Below, piece by piece: positions 62,001-64,000 of a stretch of 64,000 nt of DNA. Position 1 is the first letter of the stretch. Every line of letters starts with the position of its first letter. This DNA is from Euglena gracilis (taxonomy: Eukaryota > Euglenida > Euglenophyceae > Euglenales), in the NCBI GenBank assembly GCA_039621445.1, contig CP154956.1, positions 27,100,667 to 27,164,666 on the forward strand, given 5' to 3'. The position numbers were made by a program, and so were the translations under genes. Below the pieces are notes generated by a model. That model was not told the DNA's origin. It searched no databases and worked only from the letters and a program-made list of their open reading frames with translations.

Positions 62001-63001
62001 ATATACGAACAGCACACACACACACACACGCCAGGGGTCACGGGAACAGGGGGGGGGGGCACTGTGCATGGAAGGGTTTGGGGCCCGCCGCTGGTCGCCA
62101 CAGGAAAGGGAGATATGTCGGAGGGCCCGCTGAGGTCGAGTTGCGTTGCGTTGTGCTGGCCAGCGTTTGGGGGGTAATCTGGGTTGACATTGGTGGTGGA
62201 AACCCAAGGAAACGGGCTGGGAAAACACACCCCTGACAGGAAGCAGGAGGATGAGCTACAACCACCGGCAAGGCAACTCATGTCGTGGGGACGTGCTGCA
62301 ATATACGCAGCTCAAGGAGCCAAAGCCAATGGCCTCGGCTGGGCATGGAGGCAATTATGATGCGCCGCCTCCCAAAGAGACGACGCGGGAATGGTCGGTA
62401 TATAGAGGTCCACCACCTGCCCTTTGCCCCAACAGTGGGGGCCCAGAAAAAAACTGTAAATCGGCAGACTGGGTACAGGTTTCGGCGCGAAGCACCAAAA
62501 TAGACAAATCAACAATCCTGACACCAATGCCAAAATAGAAAGGGGCTGGGCCGACAGCAGTTGTGTAACGGCGATCTGGATTAATGATATCCTCGTGAAC
62601 CTAGATTGATGATCTCTGCTCACATCAACACAACCCAAAACCATATCGTAGGGAGGACAACATATTTTGATTTTGCAAAAAACTGTAATTTTGGTGTTTT
62701 TCTGCCTGTTTTTGGGTTCTGCTGAAAAATGATTTCGAATTAGAGCCAAAATTTACCTGATTTTTCGTCGACTTGCATCATTTTCTATCAAATTTGCGGG
62801 TCAACAACCTGCAATCAATTCATGCCCTTCGATTTATTTTTACAATAAGCGACAGGATTCCCCTCACAATTCTCCTTCAGCACATGCAACTCAAAAGTTC
62901 TGAGGCAAGGCCAGGGACGGGGGATGCTCCTGCTGCCTTAGACGTCCTGCAACGCGGGGGAGCAACCGCCAGCGCAGGGAACAGGGGACCCCAACGTCCA
63001 A
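62001..63001. other. No gene recognised
   Basis: A short (CA)n run lies at 62012-62031 and a poly-G run at 62050-62059. The rest is unique DNA without a domain. Confidence 0.4.
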
Positions 63002-63216
63002 CGTGCAGCTGCGGGTTGTCTTTACCCTCCAGCCTGTGCATGGAGAGAGCTGCATCCTGTCATGTGACCTCTGCTCCCCAACTGATAACCCAGAACTTTG
63101 GGAAGAAAACGCCAGGCTTGGTGCCACAAGAACGGATACCCAGCCATCCCGGATGTGGGCAAGAGGCCACTTTGGAGCTGGATTTTCAGGACTCCCTGTA
63201 TCCTTATAGATGCTTG
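63002..63216 (+). other. Exon-like segment, unknown
   Basis: Between a CTCCAG (63039) and a TTTTCAG (63189) lies open, balanced sequence ('HGESCILSCDLCSPTDNPEL', 'WEENARLGATRTDTQPSRMW'). No donor is convincing and I do not recognise the peptide. It may be an exon of a gene extending to the right. Confidence 0.25.
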
Positions 63217-64000
63217 CCAATTTTCATTTCGACAGGAAGTTACTAAGTTGGAGGCGTTATTCTCTTTGGGGCACGCTCCTTGAATTGCATTGCCCTCATC
63301 ATCTTTTTCAGATCCGGGTTGACTTTTTGATTCATCAATTCAAAGCAGCTACCATTGGTGTGAGCCAGTGTCCCAAACTTCGGTTCAAGCCAAAAGCTGT
63401 ACTGCCCAGACAGAGTCAGGCTTCTTTATGTCGCCCTTGCTGACATAAAGAGGCAAGGGCTTTCAGGCAATGATACAATTCTGTTTCAAGGAAGCTGCTG
63501 AAATTGGCGACTATTGCAAAAGAACCTATTTTTCTTTCAAATTGTGTTGGATGTAAAAATTGAATTTACAGCGAAAAGAGAATATTTTATTGGTTGAGCC
63601 ACCCAATCTTTTTCCACTAGGAGGCCCTGGGGCATCATCCCTGGCTGTTTCAGGTTGTCAGGTTGTTGTCAGGCTGGCTACTTCCAGGGCTTTTTTGCAG
63701 GGTCAATCCTTTTGTTTGAACGTCCAGAAAAAAGCAACAAATAACATACCCTCATTTAACAATTTCACAAAATAAATATGCGTTCAGACACTATCAAAAC
63801 ACACCAACTTGCACGCAAAATTTCATGCTTAAAGGGAGGGTGGCATTTGGCAACCATAAGAAGAAAAGGTAGGGGAAACCGAGGGAAATAGGAAAAAAGA
63901 TGCCTGGCGGAGGCGCAACATGGGGTTAGAAAAGGAGGCCAAATTATTGGCCGAGGCAAGCCCCACGCTTCTAGGTCGTGGCACCGACTCGATTGTGGTG
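63217..64000. other. No gene recognised
   Basis: Unique, AT-richer DNA. A small TTTATGTCGCC...TGACATAAAG hairpin lies at 63424-63452. No supported coding sequence. Confidence 0.35.

Overview
The window is nuclear DNA of a repeat-rich eukaryote, most likely a microalga or other protist. I cannot name the lineage. The grounds are one intron-containing gene with GT-AG introns, several retroelement classes (Ty3/gypsy with chromodomain, DIRS-like, LTR-flanked miniature elements), and intergenic DNA full of long poly-C and poly-G runs, minisatellites and palindromes. Most open frames in the first 23 kb and the last 4 kb are by-products of low-complexity GC runs and do not look like genes.

Layout. 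1-23 kb: intergenic DNA holding fold-back repeats, two families of terminal-inverted-repeat elements, C(n)G(n) palindromes, minisatellites and one LINE-like scrap near 10.4 kb. 23.5-28.4 kb: the one gene I recognise with confidence, a nuclear gene for a GrpE-type (probably mitochondrial) Hsp70 nucleotide-exchange factor. Five exons are seen; the introns are packed with telomere-like arrays, a TIR element, a (TG)n/(TA)n tract and an interspersed repeat. 28.4-31 kb: CCGCGG minisatellites, a possible first exon and a near-perfect 53-bp-arm AT palindrome. 31-39 kb: degenerate, unrecognised coding sequence, a 133-bp tandem duplication and a 627-bp miniature LTR element (TRIM-1) sitting inside one copy of an older repeat whose other copy shows the empty site.

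39-60 kb is a retroelement graveyard. A Ty3/gypsy family is present as an LTR, primer-binding site and 5' gag piece on the plus strand (39.4-41.2 kb), a further LTR with polypurine tract at 47.5-47.8 kb, and a long inverted copy on the minus strand (59.8 to about 47.8 kb). That copy carries gag, zinc knuckle, protease, a methyltransferase-like domain, reverse transcriptase, RNase H, integrase with chromodomain, and extra proline/KG-rich frames downstream. DIRS-like reverse transcriptase (38.9-39.4 kb, minus) and RNase H, methyltransferase and recombinase-start pieces (43.3-44.4 kb, plus) lie around it. A second miniature LTR element (TRIM-2, 42.29-43.32 kb) has a perfect CCCAT target duplication and is inserted next to the DIRS piece. 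59.8-60.4 kb holds another retroviral-type protease fragment; 60.4-64 kb has no gene I can support.

The two most notable objects are TRIM-1 and TRIM-2. They are unrelated in sequence, yet both have TG..CA LTRs, an initiator-tRNA-Met primer site and a polypurine tract, no coding capacity, and tRNA-like (B-box) sequence inside the LTR. That design recalls the plant Cassandra elements, which carry 5S rRNA sequence in their LTRs. All exon boundaries, domain calls and similarity statements were made by eye from the sequence; no alignment or database search was run.
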